Shown here: positions 43,634 to 52,820 of the stretch, in pieces
Numbering within the stretch: position 1 is the stretch's first letter
Layout of the letters: each line of letters opens with the position of its first letter
Source of the DNA: DATFRX01 sp035630615
Lineage (GTDB): Bacteria; Actinomycetota; Actinomycetes; Propionibacteriales; Nocardioidaceae
Reading direction: 5' to 3'
DNA length: 64,000 bases
Assembly (NCBI GenBank): GCA_035630615.1
Contig: DASQKI010000003.1
Coordinates: forward strand, 34,873-98,872
The notes under the pieces: model-generated
The model's input: the letters and a program-made list of their open reading frames with translations, nothing else
Told to the model about the DNA's origin: nothing
Databases searched by the model: none
Translations under genes and position numbers: made by a program

Positions 43634-44134
43634 TCAGCCCGTCAGGTAGGCGCGGGCGCACTCGCCTTCCTTGTCGAGGGCGGCCCGGATGGCCTTGGCG
43701 ATCTCGGGCTCGAGGCGGCGGCCGAGAAGCGGGATCTTGACGCGGACGTCGCCGACGACGGTCTGTCGGGTGCCGGATCCGTGCGGCTCGAGGGTCATCG
43801 TGCCGGTCATGGAGGCCGGCTGCTGGGCGATCCGGACGTCGATATCGGCGTGCCGGGGGCTGCCGTCGATCGTGGCCGACCAGGTCTCGGTCTGGATGAT
43901 CTCGATGTGCTCGCCGACCATGGACTTGATCGGCTCGGGCACCTTGGCCGGAAGCACCCTCGTGGTGCGGACCGTGACGCCGCCGTCCGACTCCTCAACG
44001 CTGACCGAATAGTCGATCGCGTGGGTCGCCCGACAGACCTCCTCGCGCCACGTCTGGTCGCAGAACATCGCGAAGACGGCGTCCGGATCGGCGTCGTAGT
44101 CCTGGACCTCGTGCAGCTCCATGGCCGTCATCAT
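43634..44134 (-). CDS. DUF2505 family protein
   Basis: 166 residues from ATG 44134. HEVQDYDADPDAVFAMFCDQTWREEVCRAT is a START/SRPBCC-like opening; GGVTVRTTRVLPAKVPEPIKS and the TGTMTLEPHGSGTRQTVVGDVRVKIPLLGR segment match DUF2505, a family fixed in actinobacteria and probably binding a lipid or other hydrophobic ligand. No catalytic residues are known. GGAGGGG lies before the ATG. The start region is shared with the divergent glutamate dehydrogenase gene. Confidence 0.85.
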   Translation of the reverse strand: MMTAMELHEVQDYDADPDAVFAMFCDQTWREEVCRATHAIDYSVSVEESDGGVTVRTTRVLPAKVPEPIKSMVGEHIEIIQTETWSATIDGSPRHADIDVRIAQQPASMTGTMTLEPHGSGTRQTVVGDVRVKIPLLGRRLEPEIAKAIRAALDKEGECARAYLTG

Positions 44135-44278
44135 GCCGGACCCCTCCGGGTGGTCGGCCGCGCTCACCCCCTGGGCCTACGACTTCGGGACGGTACGGGC
44201 TAGTGTCGCGGGTGTCGCACAAAGGCGTGCGAACCGTCGCAGCGACGGAGGACCGAGCTGAGCAGGGGAGCATTCGCG

Positions 44279-47200
44279 ATGCCTACTGGCCACGCGGGCG
44301 CCGACGCCCAAATCTTGGATGACCTGTTCGATCACGCCGTCGACTCGGCCTGTCGCGGCGGGACCCCTTCGGACCTCGCCCCGCCAAGCGTTCGCCGGCT
44401 CTTCGAGCACTACTACCGCCATGTCCCGGTCGAGGAGCTCAAGGACCGCGAGCCCGAGGACGTCGCCGGAGCCTGTCTGAGCCATTACCGTCTGGCCGCG
44501 CAGCGCCCCCAGGGGACCGCGAGCGTACGCGCGTTCACGCCGACCGTCGAGGAGCACGGCTGGACCGCTGGCGGCCATTCGGTCGTCGAGATCGTCACCG
44601 ACGACATGCCGTTTTTGGTCGATTCGGTGACCGCGTTCTTGTCACAGACCGGCAACCCGTTCGACCTGGTCATCCACCCCCAGATCCTCGTCGAGCGTGA
44701 CGTCGCCGGCAATCTTCGCTCCGTCGAGGAGCTGGGCGAGGGCAACGCCGCGTCGCACGAGCAGATCCGCGAGTCGTGGATGCATGTCGAGATCGACCGG
44801 GTCGCTGCCGACTCCAAGCTCCGCGAGATCGAGGAGGGCCTGCTCGGCACGCTGCACGACGTCCGCGTCTCCGTTGAGGACTGGCCGAAGATGCACGCCC
44901 AGGCCAAGACGATCGTCGATCAGCTCGAGTCGGAGCCCACGCCGATCAGCGACGAAGAGGTCCGCGACACCAAGGAGCTGCTCGACTGGCTCTCCGAAAA
45001 CCGATTCACCTTCCTCGGCTACCGCGAGTACGCCCTGACCACCGACGACGACGGCCTCGATGTGCTCCGCGCCATTCCGGGTACGGGGCTCGGGATCCTT
45101 CGGTTCGACCAGGAGATGTCGGCGTCGTTCGGTCGGCTGCCGGCGCCGGTGCGGGCCAAAGCGCGCGAGAAGCGGATGCTCATCATCACCAAGGCCAACT
45201 CGCGCTCGACCGTGCATCGGCCGGTCTACCTCGACTACATCGGGCTCAAGATGTTCGACGAAAACGGCGACGTCGTCGGCGAGCGTCGGTTCATCGGGCT
45301 CTTCACTTCGGCCGCCTACACGGAGTCCGTGACCCGGATTCCGGTGCTGCGGCGGAAGGCCGAGGACGTGATGAACGGCCTGGGCTTCGAGCCGATGAGC
45401 CACAGCGGCAAGGCGCTGATGGACTTCCTCGAAACCTATCCGCGCGACGAGTTGCTCCAGACCTCGCTCGAGCAGTTGACCGAGATCGCCGACCAGGTGC
45501 TCAAGCTCGAGGGCCGGCGCCGACTGCGGCTGTTCGTCCGTCGCGACGACTACGGCCGCTTCCTGTCGTGCATCATCTACCTGCCGCGGGACCGCTACAC
45601 GACCAAGGTGCGGCTGCGGATGCAGGTGATTCTGGTCAGCGCGATCGGCGGCGAGCCGGCGGTCGATTTCACCGCGCGCGTGAGTGAGTCGGTGCTGGCC
45701 AGACTGCACTACGTCGTCCGCCCGTCGCCCGGTCACGTCGTGCCGGATGTCGATGTCGCGGCGCTCGAGCAGCGGATCGCCGACGCGACCCGGACGTGGG
45801 AGGACGACCTGAGTCGCGCCGCCGACGAGATGCTCGGCGAGGCCGAGGCGGCCCGGCTGCTCGACGTCTACTACGACGCGTTCCCCGAGGCCTACAAGGA
45901 AGACTTCCCCGCCCGCAACGCGATCGCCGATCTGCTTCGGGTCGAGAGCGTCGATCCGAAGGACGGCATCGCGCTGCAGCTCTACGAGCCCGCGGCCGCG
46001 CGCGAGGGCGAGGGCCGGCTCAAGATCTTCCGGACCGGCACGCCGCTGGCCTTGACCCAGGTGCTGCCGATGTTCACCGCGCTCGGAGTCGACGTTGTCG
46101 ACGAACGCCCGTACGCCATCACCCCGGCCGGCGAGCCCAGACCGACCGCGTGGGTCTACGACTTCGGGTTGCGTTACAACGGCGAGATCCGGGACGAGAC
46201 GCGGGCCCTCTTCCAGGAGGGATTCATGGCCTGCTGGCGGGGGGAGGCCGAGCCCGACGGGTTCAACCAGCTGATCATGGCGGCGAGCCTAACCTGGCGC
46301 GAGGCGGCGCTGCTGCGGTCGTACGCCAAGTACCTGCGCCAGGCCGGGACGCCGTTCAGCCAGAGGTACATCGAGGCGTCGATGCTGGCCAATGTCCCGA
46401 TCGCTCGGATGCTGGTGGCGCTCTTCGAAGCCCGCTTCGACCCGGACGCGCCCGGACCTGACGCCGACGCGGAGTCGCGGGTCGCCTCCGTCGATGCACT
46501 CGGAGCCCACATCGAGGAGGCGCTCGACGACGTCGCGAGCCTCGACCAGGACCGGATCCTGCGGTCCTATCTCTCGCTGGTCCGGGCCACGCTTCGGACC
46601 AACTACTTCCAGGTCAAGGACGACGAGTCGGCGGCGCCCTACTACTCGTTCAAGCTCGACCCGGAGGGGATCGACGAGCTCCCGCAGCCCCGGCCGAAGT
46701 ACGAGATCTTCGTCTACTCGCCGCGGGTCGAGGGTGTGCACCTGCGGTTCGGCGCGGTCGCGCGCGGCGGGCTGCGCTGGTCGGACCGTGCCGAGGACTT
46801 CCGGACCGAGGTACTCGGCCTCGTCAAGGCGCAGATGGTCAAAAACGCCGTGATCGTGCCGGTCGGCTCCAAGGGCGGTTTCTACTGCAAGCAGCTACCC
46901 GACCCGTCGGAAGGACGCGAGCCCTGGCTCAACGAGGGCATCGCCTGCTACAAGACATTCATCTCGGGGATGCTGGACGTCACCGACAACCTCGTCGGCG
47001 GTGACACGGTGCCACCGCCACGGGTTGTGCGCTACGACGGCGACGACAACTACCTCGTCGTGGCCGCCGACAAGGGCACCGCGACCTTCTCCGACATCGC
47101 CAATCAGGTCGCGCTCGACTACGGCTTCTGGCTCGGCGACGCGTTCGCGTCCGGCGGCTCGACCGGCTACGACCACAAGGCGATGGGCATCACGGCCCGT

Positions 47201-49165
47201 GGAGCTTGGGTGTCGGTGCAGCGACACTTCCGTGAGATGGGCGTCGACTGCCAGAACGAGGACTTCACCTGCGTGGGCGTTGGCGACATGTCTGGCGACG
47301 TGTTCGGCAACGGCATGCTGCTGTCGGAGCACACCCGGCTGATCGCCGCCTTCGACCATCGACACATCTTCGTCGACCCGGATCCAGATGCCGCGACCAC
47401 GTTCGCCGAGCGCCGCCGGCTCTACGAGCTGCCCCGCTCGAGCTGGGCAGACTACGACGAGAGCCTGATCTCCGAAGGCGGCGGCGTCTACCCCCGTACG
47501 CTCAAGTCGATCCCGATCACGCCGCAGATGCGGTCGGCGCTGCGCATCGAGGGCGATGCGAAGAAGATGACGCCGGCGCAACTGCTCACGGCGATCCTCA
47601 AGGCGCCGGTCGATCTGCTGTGGAACGGCGGCATCGGCACCTACGTCAAGGGCGAGATCGAGAGCCATGCCGACGTCGGCGACAAGGCCAACGACGCGAT
47701 CCGGGTCAACGGCTCGGAGCTACGCTGCCGCTGCGTCGGTGAGGGCGGCAACCTCGGACTGACCCAGCTCGGGAGGATCGAGTACGCCAGGGGAGGTGGC
47801 CGGGTCGACACGGACTTCATCGACAACTCCGCCGGAGTCGACTGCTCCGACCACGAGGTCAACATCAAGATCCTGCTCGATCGTGTCGTCGCCAACGGCG
47901 ACCTGACCGGCAAGCAGCGAAACAAGCTGCTCGACAGCATGACCGACGAGGTCGGGGCGCTGGTCCTCGACGACAACTACCAGCAAAACATCGCGCTGGC
48001 CAACGCCCTCGAGCAGTCGTCGGCACTGCTGCACGTCCATGCAGACTGGATCAAGCGGCTGGTCAAGATGAGACGGCTCGATCCCGAGCTCGAGTTCTTG
48101 CCGTCACAGAAGGAGATCGCGCAGCGGCTGTCCGACGGCGAAGGCCTGACCGCTCCGGAGCTGGCGGTGCTGTTGGCCTACACCAAGATCGTGCTGACCG
48201 ACCAGCTGCTGAGCTCCGACCTGGCTGACGATCCGCTGCTGCGGGGTCAGATCTACAGCTATTTTCCGTCGGTGATGCGGCAGGACTATCGCGGGTCGAT
48301 GGACGAGCACCCGCTGCGCCGTCAGATCGTGGTGACCCAGATCGTCAACGACCTGGTCAACGGCTCCGGCATCACGTTCTATCACCGACTGTCCGGCGAG
48401 ACCGGCGCCGACGCGGCCGAGCTCGCACGGGCCCACGCGATCGCGCAGGAGATCTTCGGCACGCCGGCGCTGACCGAACAGATCAACGCGCTCGACAACC
48501 AGATCGACGCCCGCGTGCAGACACAGATGCGGCTTGCCGCTCGCACGCTCGCCGAGCGGGTCACCCGGTGGCTGGTCAACAACCGTCGGCACACCGATGC
48601 CAGTGAGTCGGTCGACTACTTCGACCCGATGGCGCAGCAGGTCGTGCGGGCGCTTCCCGACGTGCTCGTCGGCCGCGAGGCCGAGGCGCTGCGACAGCGG
48701 ATCGAGCACCTCGAGTCGGCCGGCGTCTCGGCCGAGCTCGCGATGCAGGTGGCGTCGATGCCGCCCGCCTACATGGCGCTCGGCATCGTCGACATCGCGC
48801 GCACGGAGTCGCTCGACCCGCTGGAGGTCGCCCGCGTCCACTTCGCGCTCGGTGACCACCTCGGGTTGGACCAGCTGACCGAGCGGATCCTGGCCCTGCC
48901 GCGCGACGACCGCTGGCGCACGATGGCACGCGCGACGTTGCGCGACGACCTGCACGCGATCCATGTGCAGCTGACGTCGCGCGTGCTGGCGACGACGTCC
49001 CCCGACGACTCGCCCGCGGCCCGCATCACGACCTGGACCGAGACCGAGGGACCGGTGCTCGACCGCGCCATGACGACGCTGGAGGAGATCTGGAGCGACG
49101 ACACTCCGGACCTCGCGCGGCTGTCGGTCGGGCTTCGCGTCGTACGGTCGCTGCTGTCGGGATGA
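44279..49165 (+). CDS. gdh: NAD-dependent glutamate dehydrogenase, large (180 kDa) type
   Basis: 1628 residues, the size of M. tuberculosis Rv2476c. The enzyme turns glutamate into 2-oxoglutarate and ammonium with NAD. The N-terminal third holds ACT-like regulatory segments (DDMPFLVDSVTAFL); the catalytic core begins near 820 with LRFGAVARGGLRWSDRAEDFRTEVLGL and has VPVGSKGGFYCKQLP, then the nucleotide-binding GVGDMSGDVFGNGML. A helical C-terminal domain follows (VNIKILLDRVV; LLAYTKIVL). In mycobacteria the enzyme is regulated by GarA binding; no garA gene is seen here. The gene stands alone; the 144 bases upstream are shared with the DUF2505 gene. Confidence 0.95.
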   Translation: MPTGHAGADAQILDDLFDHAVDSACRGGTPSDLAPPSVRRLFEHYYRHVPVEELKDREPEDVAGACLSHYRLAAQRPQGTASVRAFTPTVEEHGWTAGGHSVVEIVTDDMPFLVDSVTAFLSQTGNPFDLVIHPQILVERDVAGNLRSVEELGEGNAASHEQIRESWMHVEIDRVAADSKLREIEEGLLGTLHDVRVSVEDWPKMHAQAKTIVDQLESEPTPISDEEVRDTKELLDWLSENRFTFLGYREYALTTDDDGLDVLRAIPGTGLGILRFDQEMSASFGRLPAPVRAKAREKRMLIITKANSRSTVHRPVYLDYIGLKMFDENGDVVGERRFIGLFTSAAYTESVTRIPVLRRKAEDVMNGLGFEPMSHSGKALMDFLETYPRDELLQTSLEQLTEIADQVLKLEGRRRLRLFVRRDDYGRFLSCIIYLPRDRYTTKVRLRMQVILVSAIGGEPAVDFTARVSESVLARLHYVVRPSPGHVVPDVDVAALEQRIADATRTWEDDLSRAADEMLGEAEAARLLDVYYDAFPEAYKEDFPARNAIADLLRVESVDPKDGIALQLYEPAAAREGEGRLKIFRTGTPLALTQVLPMFTALGVDVVDERPYAITPAGEPRPTAWVYDFGLRYNGEIRDETRALFQEGFMACWRGEAEPDGFNQLIMAASLTWREAALLRSYAKYLRQAGTPFSQRYIEASMLANVPIARMLVALFEARFDPDAPGPDADAESRVASVDALGAHIEEALDDVASLDQDRILRSYLSLVRATLRTNYFQVKDDESAAPYYSFKLDPEGIDELPQPRPKYEIFVYSPRVEGVHLRFGAVARGGLRWSDRAEDFRTEVLGLVKAQMVKNAVIVPVGSKGGFYCKQLPDPSEGREPWLNEGIACYKTFISGMLDVTDNLVGGDTVPPPRVVRYDGDDNYLVVAADKGTATFSDIANQVALDYGFWLGDAFASGGSTGYDHKAMGITARGAWVSVQRHFREMGVDCQNEDFTCVGVGDMSGDVFGNGMLLSEHTRLIAAFDHRHIFVDPDPDAATTFAERRRLYELPRSSWADYDESLISEGGGVYPRTLKSIPITPQMRSALRIEGDAKKMTPAQLLTAILKAPVDLLWNGGIGTYVKGEIESHADVGDKANDAIRVNGSELRCRCVGEGGNLGLTQLGRIEYARGGGRVDTDFIDNSAGVDCSDHEVNIKILLDRVVANGDLTGKQRNKLLDSMTDEVGALVLDDNYQQNIALANALEQSSALLHVHADWIKRLVKMRRLDPELEFLPSQKEIAQRLSDGEGLTAPELAVLLAYTKIVLTDQLLSSDLADDPLLRGQIYSYFPSVMRQDYRGSMDEHPLRRQIVVTQIVNDLVNGSGITFYHRLSGETGADAAELARAHAIAQEIFGTPALTEQINALDNQIDARVQTQMRLAARTLAERVTRWLVNNRRHTDASESVDYFDPMAQQVVRALPDVLVGREAEALRQRIEHLESAGVSAELAMQVASMPPAYMALGIVDIARTESLDPLEVARVHFALGDHLGLDQLTERILALPRDDRWRTMARATLRDDLHAIHVQLTSRVLATTSPDDSPAARITTWTETEGPVLDRAMTTLEEIWSDDTPDLARLSVGLRVVRSLLSG

Positions 49166-49274
49166 GTCGGGTGGGACCGGCCCGATCGGATGCACGGGCC
49201 CGGTGCGTTGTGGTGTGATAGTCATATAGTCGTCCGGCGCGATGCAGGTGTCGTGCCCCCGGGGAGCCCGCGCA

Positions 49275-49997
49275 ATGTACCGATCTCGAGCGACCCAACT
49301 CGTGCTGGCATCAGCCGCTCTCGTCACGGCGGTCGGCTTCGGAGTTGTCGCGACGCCTGGCTCGACAGCGTCCACAGCTCCGGCGAGCGGCGCCACGACC
49401 GAGTCGCGGAGGGGCGACCCCGATGCGTACAAGATCAACCGCCTCTATGGCGACCACGGCCCTCGGGTCGGCTGGGCCCATTGTCGGCGGATCAACTTCC
49501 GTGTCAATTACGCCCATGCGCCGCAGCGTTCGCGGTGGCATGTGAGAGAAGCGATACACAGACTCGAGCGAGCGACCGGAATGCATTTCCGCTACATGGG
49601 GAGGACGTCGGCGCGGCCAAATCCGCACGGACGCGGATACCCGCGGTCGACGAAGCTCGTCATCGGATGGGACGGGCCGAGGAGCAAGTGGCTGCCCAAG
49701 GGCGTCGCCGGCGTCGGCGGCTGGTCGGCGCACGGTGACGGATCGATCGCCACCGGCTTCGTCATCGTCAACTACCGGATCAAGATGGCGCCCGGTTTCG
49801 GGCGGGGGCCAAGGCAGGGAGTCCAGGGCACTCGAGGACAGGTGCTGATGCACGAGCTCGGGCACACCGTTGGCCTCGGACACGTCCAGGCACGGGCGCA
49901 AATCATGTATCAGACGGCGACCCGCAAGCTCGCGACCTGGGGTGCCGGCGACTGGCACGGACTCCGGCGCCAGGGCCGCCGCGCCGGGTGCCTCTAG
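49275..49997 (+). CDS. secreted matrixin-like zinc metallopeptidase
   Basis: 240 residues. A signal peptide (about 1-35) is followed by a small catalytic domain with LMHELGHTVGLGHV: H193, E194, H197 and H203 form the extended HExxHxxGxxH zinc site of metzincins, and IMYQ near 210 is the Met-turn. There is no visible propeptide cysteine switch or binding module. Substrates are unknown. GGGGAG stands eight bases before the ATG at 49275; ATG 49242 is an alternative with a poorer signal peptide. The stop overlaps that of the convergent VOC gene within CTAG. Confidence 0.85.
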   Translation: MYRSRATQLVLASAALVTAVGFGVVATPGSTASTAPASGATTESRRGDPDAYKINRLYGDHGPRVGWAHCRRINFRVNYAHAPQRSRWHVREAIHRLERATGMHFRYMGRTSARPNPHGRGYPRSTKLVIGWDGPRSKWLPKGVAGVGGWSAHGDGSIATGFVIVNYRIKMAPGFGRGPRQGVQGTRGQVLMHELGHTVGLGHVQARAQIMYQTATRKLATWGAGDWHGLRRQGRRAGCL

Positions 49998-50404
49998 GCC
50001 GACGCCTCGCCGGACGAGAACAGCGTGAGCTGCAGGTCTTCCGGCGCTTGTACGCGGGCGTTGACGTCGCCCCACGGCATCGTTTTGGCCGGCGCGAGGA
50101 CGACCGCTCCGGCCGTCTCGAGTCGGCTCGCACTTGTCGCCGAGTCGTCGACGCCGATCGCGAGTCGGATCTGGCCGCTGATGCGACGGCCGACCTCGAG
50201 ATCGTCGACCCGTGCCGCCTCATCCTCGTCGAGTAGCTCGAGCGTGGCTCGTCCGGCAGCGAGGACAGTACCGCGACCGGGCGAGGCGTCCCACGACTCG
50301 ACCTCGGCGAGGCCCAGCGCGTCCCGGAAGAACCGGCAGGCCGCCTCGTAGTCTCGCACGGTGACGGACACGCGCAGCTCGTGCGCCCCGGTCTGCTCGT
50401 TCAT
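49994..50404 (-). CDS. VOC (glyoxalase/bleomycin resistance) family protein
   Basis: 136 residues with two betaalphabetabetabeta halves: LRVSVTVRDYEAACRFFRDALGLAEVESW and IRLAIGVDDSATSASRLETAGA...VQAPEDLQLTLF. The family includes isomerases, dioxygenases and binding proteins; the metal-ligand positions typical of glyoxalase I are not evident, so the activity is open. Its start faces the metal transporter gene across a 154-base gap that contains two iron-box-like sequences, so both may respond to iron. The frame runs further upstream but ATG 50404 begins the conserved region. Confidence 0.82.
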   Translation of the reverse strand: MNEQTGAHELRVSVTVRDYEAACRFFRDALGLAEVESWDASPGRGTVLAAGRATLELLDEDEAARVDDLEVGRRISGQIRLAIGVDDSATSASRLETAGAVVLAPAKTMPWGDVNARVQAPEDLQLTLFSSGEASA

Positions 50405-50441
50405 CGACAGCTCTCCTCGGATCGGCAATGAATTGAATTGT

Positions 50442-50460
50442 TTAGCCTCGCCTAACCTAC
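50442..50460. promoter_or_regulatory. candidate IdeR/DtxR iron box 1
   Basis: TTAGCCTCGCCTAACCTAC matches 15 of 19 positions of the IdeR consensus TTAGGTTAGCCTAACCTAA; the right half is exact but for the last base. It lies 38 bases upstream of the VOC start and 99 bases upstream of the VIT1/CCC1-like start. Confidence 0.6.
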
Positions 50461-50461
50461 C

Positions 50462-50480
50462 TGAGGTTAGCCTTATCAAA
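50462..50480. promoter_or_regulatory. candidate IdeR/DtxR iron box 2
   Basis: TGAGGTTAGCCTTATCAAA matches 15 of 19 consensus positions, here with an exact left half. It begins 20 bases after the start of box 1, close to two helical turns. Together they contain the dyad CTAACCT-(5)-AGGTTAG (50452-50470), suggesting cooperative binding of an iron-dependent repressor. Confidence 0.6.
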
Positions 50481-50558
50481 TCAATCTCTGCCGCATATGA
50501 AAACAGGATTGCCTTGCCTTGCTGGCGACATTGTTGATGAACAAATATTCTTGTTGTC

Positions 50559-51287
50559 ATGGCGCAGATAACGGCGGAGCCCTCTGGCATCGACGAGGTC
50601 GGTCACACCCATGCCGACGTGTCCGGCGGCTGGCTGAGAGCCTCCGTCTTCGGCGCGATGGACGGCCTGGTCACCAACATCTCGCTGGTCGCGGGAGTCG
50701 GAGCCGCCGGCGCCAGTCCGCATGTCATCGTCCTGACCGGCGTAGCCGGACTCGTCGCCGGAGCCTTCTCGATGGCGTTGGGTGAATACACCTCGGTTCA
50801 GACGCAAAACGAGCAGGTCGATCGCGAGTGGCACGTCGAGGGACGTGAGATCCGCAAGAATCCGGCGGCTGAGGAGCATGAGCTCGCCGAGATGTTCATG
50901 GAGATGGGCATGAGCGAGTCGACGGCGCTCGCGGCCGCGCGGGACGTGCATGCCGACGAGGAGCGGGCGACGCTCGTCCACGTGACCCAGGAGTTGGGTC
51001 TCGACCCGACCGAGAAGCCGTCGCCTAAGGTCGCGGCGGTCTCGTCGTTCCTGATGTTCTCGATCGGCGCGGTGATCCCCCTGCTTCCGTACCTGCTCGG
51101 CTTCTCCTCTCTGGCGGCCGGATTGATCGTCGGCGGCCTGGGTCTGCTGCTCGCCGGCGCTCTCGCGGCGACGTTCACCGTGCAGCCGTGGTGGCGCGGC
51201 GCGGCCCGTCAGCTGTGCTTCGGGGCGATCGCCGCCACCGCCACGTACGTCGTCGGCGTCCTCATCGGGGTCAACGGCACCGGCTGA
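50559..51287 (+). CDS. VIT1/CCC1 family iron/manganese transporter
   Basis: 242 residues. Two N-terminal helices (GGWLRASVFGAMDGLVTNISLVAGV; VAGAFSMALGEYTSVQTQNE) are the signature of the family, with the metal-binding helix between about 75 and 145 that is rich in Glu and Met (EEHELAEMFMEMGMSE), then three C-terminal helices. Plant and yeast members load Fe(II) or Mn(II) into vacuoles; bacterial ones export these ions. The iron boxes upstream would link it to iron surplus or shortage. It is intact while the next genes are damaged. Confidence 0.92.
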   Translation: MAQITAEPSGIDEVGHTHADVSGGWLRASVFGAMDGLVTNISLVAGVGAAGASPHVIVLTGVAGLVAGAFSMALGEYTSVQTQNEQVDREWHVEGREIRKNPAAEEHELAEMFMEMGMSESTALAAARDVHADEERATLVHVTQELGLDPTEKPSPKVAAVSSFLMFSIGAVIPLLPYLLGFSSLAAGLIVGGLGLLLAGALAATFTVQPWWRGAARQLCFGAIAATATYVVGVLIGVNGTG

Positions 51288-51306
51288 CCCTGATGAGAAC
51301 GGGCGG

Positions 51307-52583
51307 TCAGTCCATCGGCGGGAGGTTCTGCGGCGGCAGCTCCGGTCCGAGGCTGGGCGCGGTCTCGGTCGAGACGATCCGCTCCGGCGGCCAGGTCACG
51401 CCAGACGGCGGCCACGACTGGTCGGTGCGCTGCAGGAACCACTCCGGCGGCTCGTAGAGCGGAGGCTGGAAGTCGTCGGGCAGCATGCTCTCCCACTCGA
51501 TGTTGGCCGTGCGCTGGTCGAACTCGTCCTTCATCTCGCTGATCGCGTCCGGCTGGGTCAGCAGGTCGACGCTGGTCGCCGCGAGGTACTTCGCCGCCGC
51601 CAGTGTCGCGACATGGCCGGCATGCATGGCGCCACAGGCGGTCCGGTGCCACGAGTGGTTTTTGACCCCGTCCGGTTCGTGCGCCGTGCCGAGCTGGATC
51701 GTCGGCACCTGCCAGCTGATGTCGGCGATGTCGGTCGAGCCGCCGCCCATCCAGACCGCGTCCGGCGGCGAGAGCTCGCTGAGGGTGTCGGTGAAGCCGG
51801 TCTCCTCGACTCCGTTCGACTTCTGCAGGGCTTTGCCGAACTCGTGGTCCTACGTCGGTGAACGTCGGCGCGCCGACCAACTGCATGTTGGAGTACATCA
51901 GCTCGGAGCCGCGCTTGTTGCCGAGCTTGTTCCACACGCCGGCCCTGACCTCGCTCACCAGCTTGGTGCCGGTCGCCATCGCAGCCGCCTCGGCGCACTG
52001 TTCGATCTGGTCCATCAGCAGCTCCGTACGCTCCGGAGAGCTCTCGCGGGCGTAGTACCAGATGCTCGACAGCGTCGGGAACACGTTTGGCGCCTGGCCC
52101 GTCTCGCGGATCGCGTAGTGCATCCGCGCGCTAGGCGCCATGTAGCTCTCGCGGAGAAACTCGGTCAGCACGCCCATCGACTGCACCGCGTCCTGAGTCG
52201 ACCGGGTCGACAGCGGTGACCCGCCGTGGCCGTCGGTGCCGACCACCTGCTCCTCGGCGGTCGAGCCGAAGAACTTCAGCGTTCCGTCGAGGCCGCACCG
52301 GCGCATCGCGACCGCGGCGGCGGCAGCCGCCGCAACGAGCGAGTTGTGCCCGCACCCGTGGCCGAAGCCGTAGGTTGGGCCGTACGGGTCGTGGTCGTAC
52401 TGGAGTGGCGAGTGCTCCGGATTGCCCTTCTCCTGCGACAGGCCGGGCAGCGCGTCGTACGGCGACCACGGGGTCGGCGCTCAGCACCGATCCCGCGGCG
52501 ACCCCCACCCCGCCGGCGCCGAGCATGCCGAGCATGTCGCGACGGCTGTAGCGGGCGGGTTCGATGTGTTCGGTATCGCACAT
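51307..52583 (-). pseudogene. Tat-exported M20 family amidohydrolase (AbgB-like), broken
   Basis: Read on the minus strand from ATG 52583 (GGGAGG seven bases before), a Tat signal (YSRRDMLGMLGAGG) is complete. About residue 45 the coding phase changes, and YDALPGLSQEKGNPEHSP then GHGCGHNSLVAAA appear: the normal mid-part of an M20 amidohydrolase. Roughly 75-80 residues that should separate the signal from YDALPGL are absent, so a deletion of some 230 bases is likely. A second phase change near 51855 separates APTFTDV from DHEFGKALQKSNGVEE. The C-terminal MGGGSTDIADISWQVPTIQLG and GAMHAGHVATLAAA are intact. The metal ligands of the family are otherwise retained. Confidence 0.85.
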
Positions 52584-52820
52584 GGCGGGCCTCCCTGGCC
52601 ATAGCTATGCGGCCGAGAGCGCATCCCGAGGTGTGACCGGACGAGTGACGGATGCCTCCGGGTCACGGGCGCGACGGGCGCCCATCCGATCAAACGGCCA
52701 TACCATTCAACCTTAAGCGCGAACCGTCGTCAATGGGGCGAATGCGGCGCAGAGTGCAGGTTTGGCAATCGAGGGGATCGGGCAGGAATCCGCTCAAGTC
52801 GCATCACAGGGAGGATTCCG

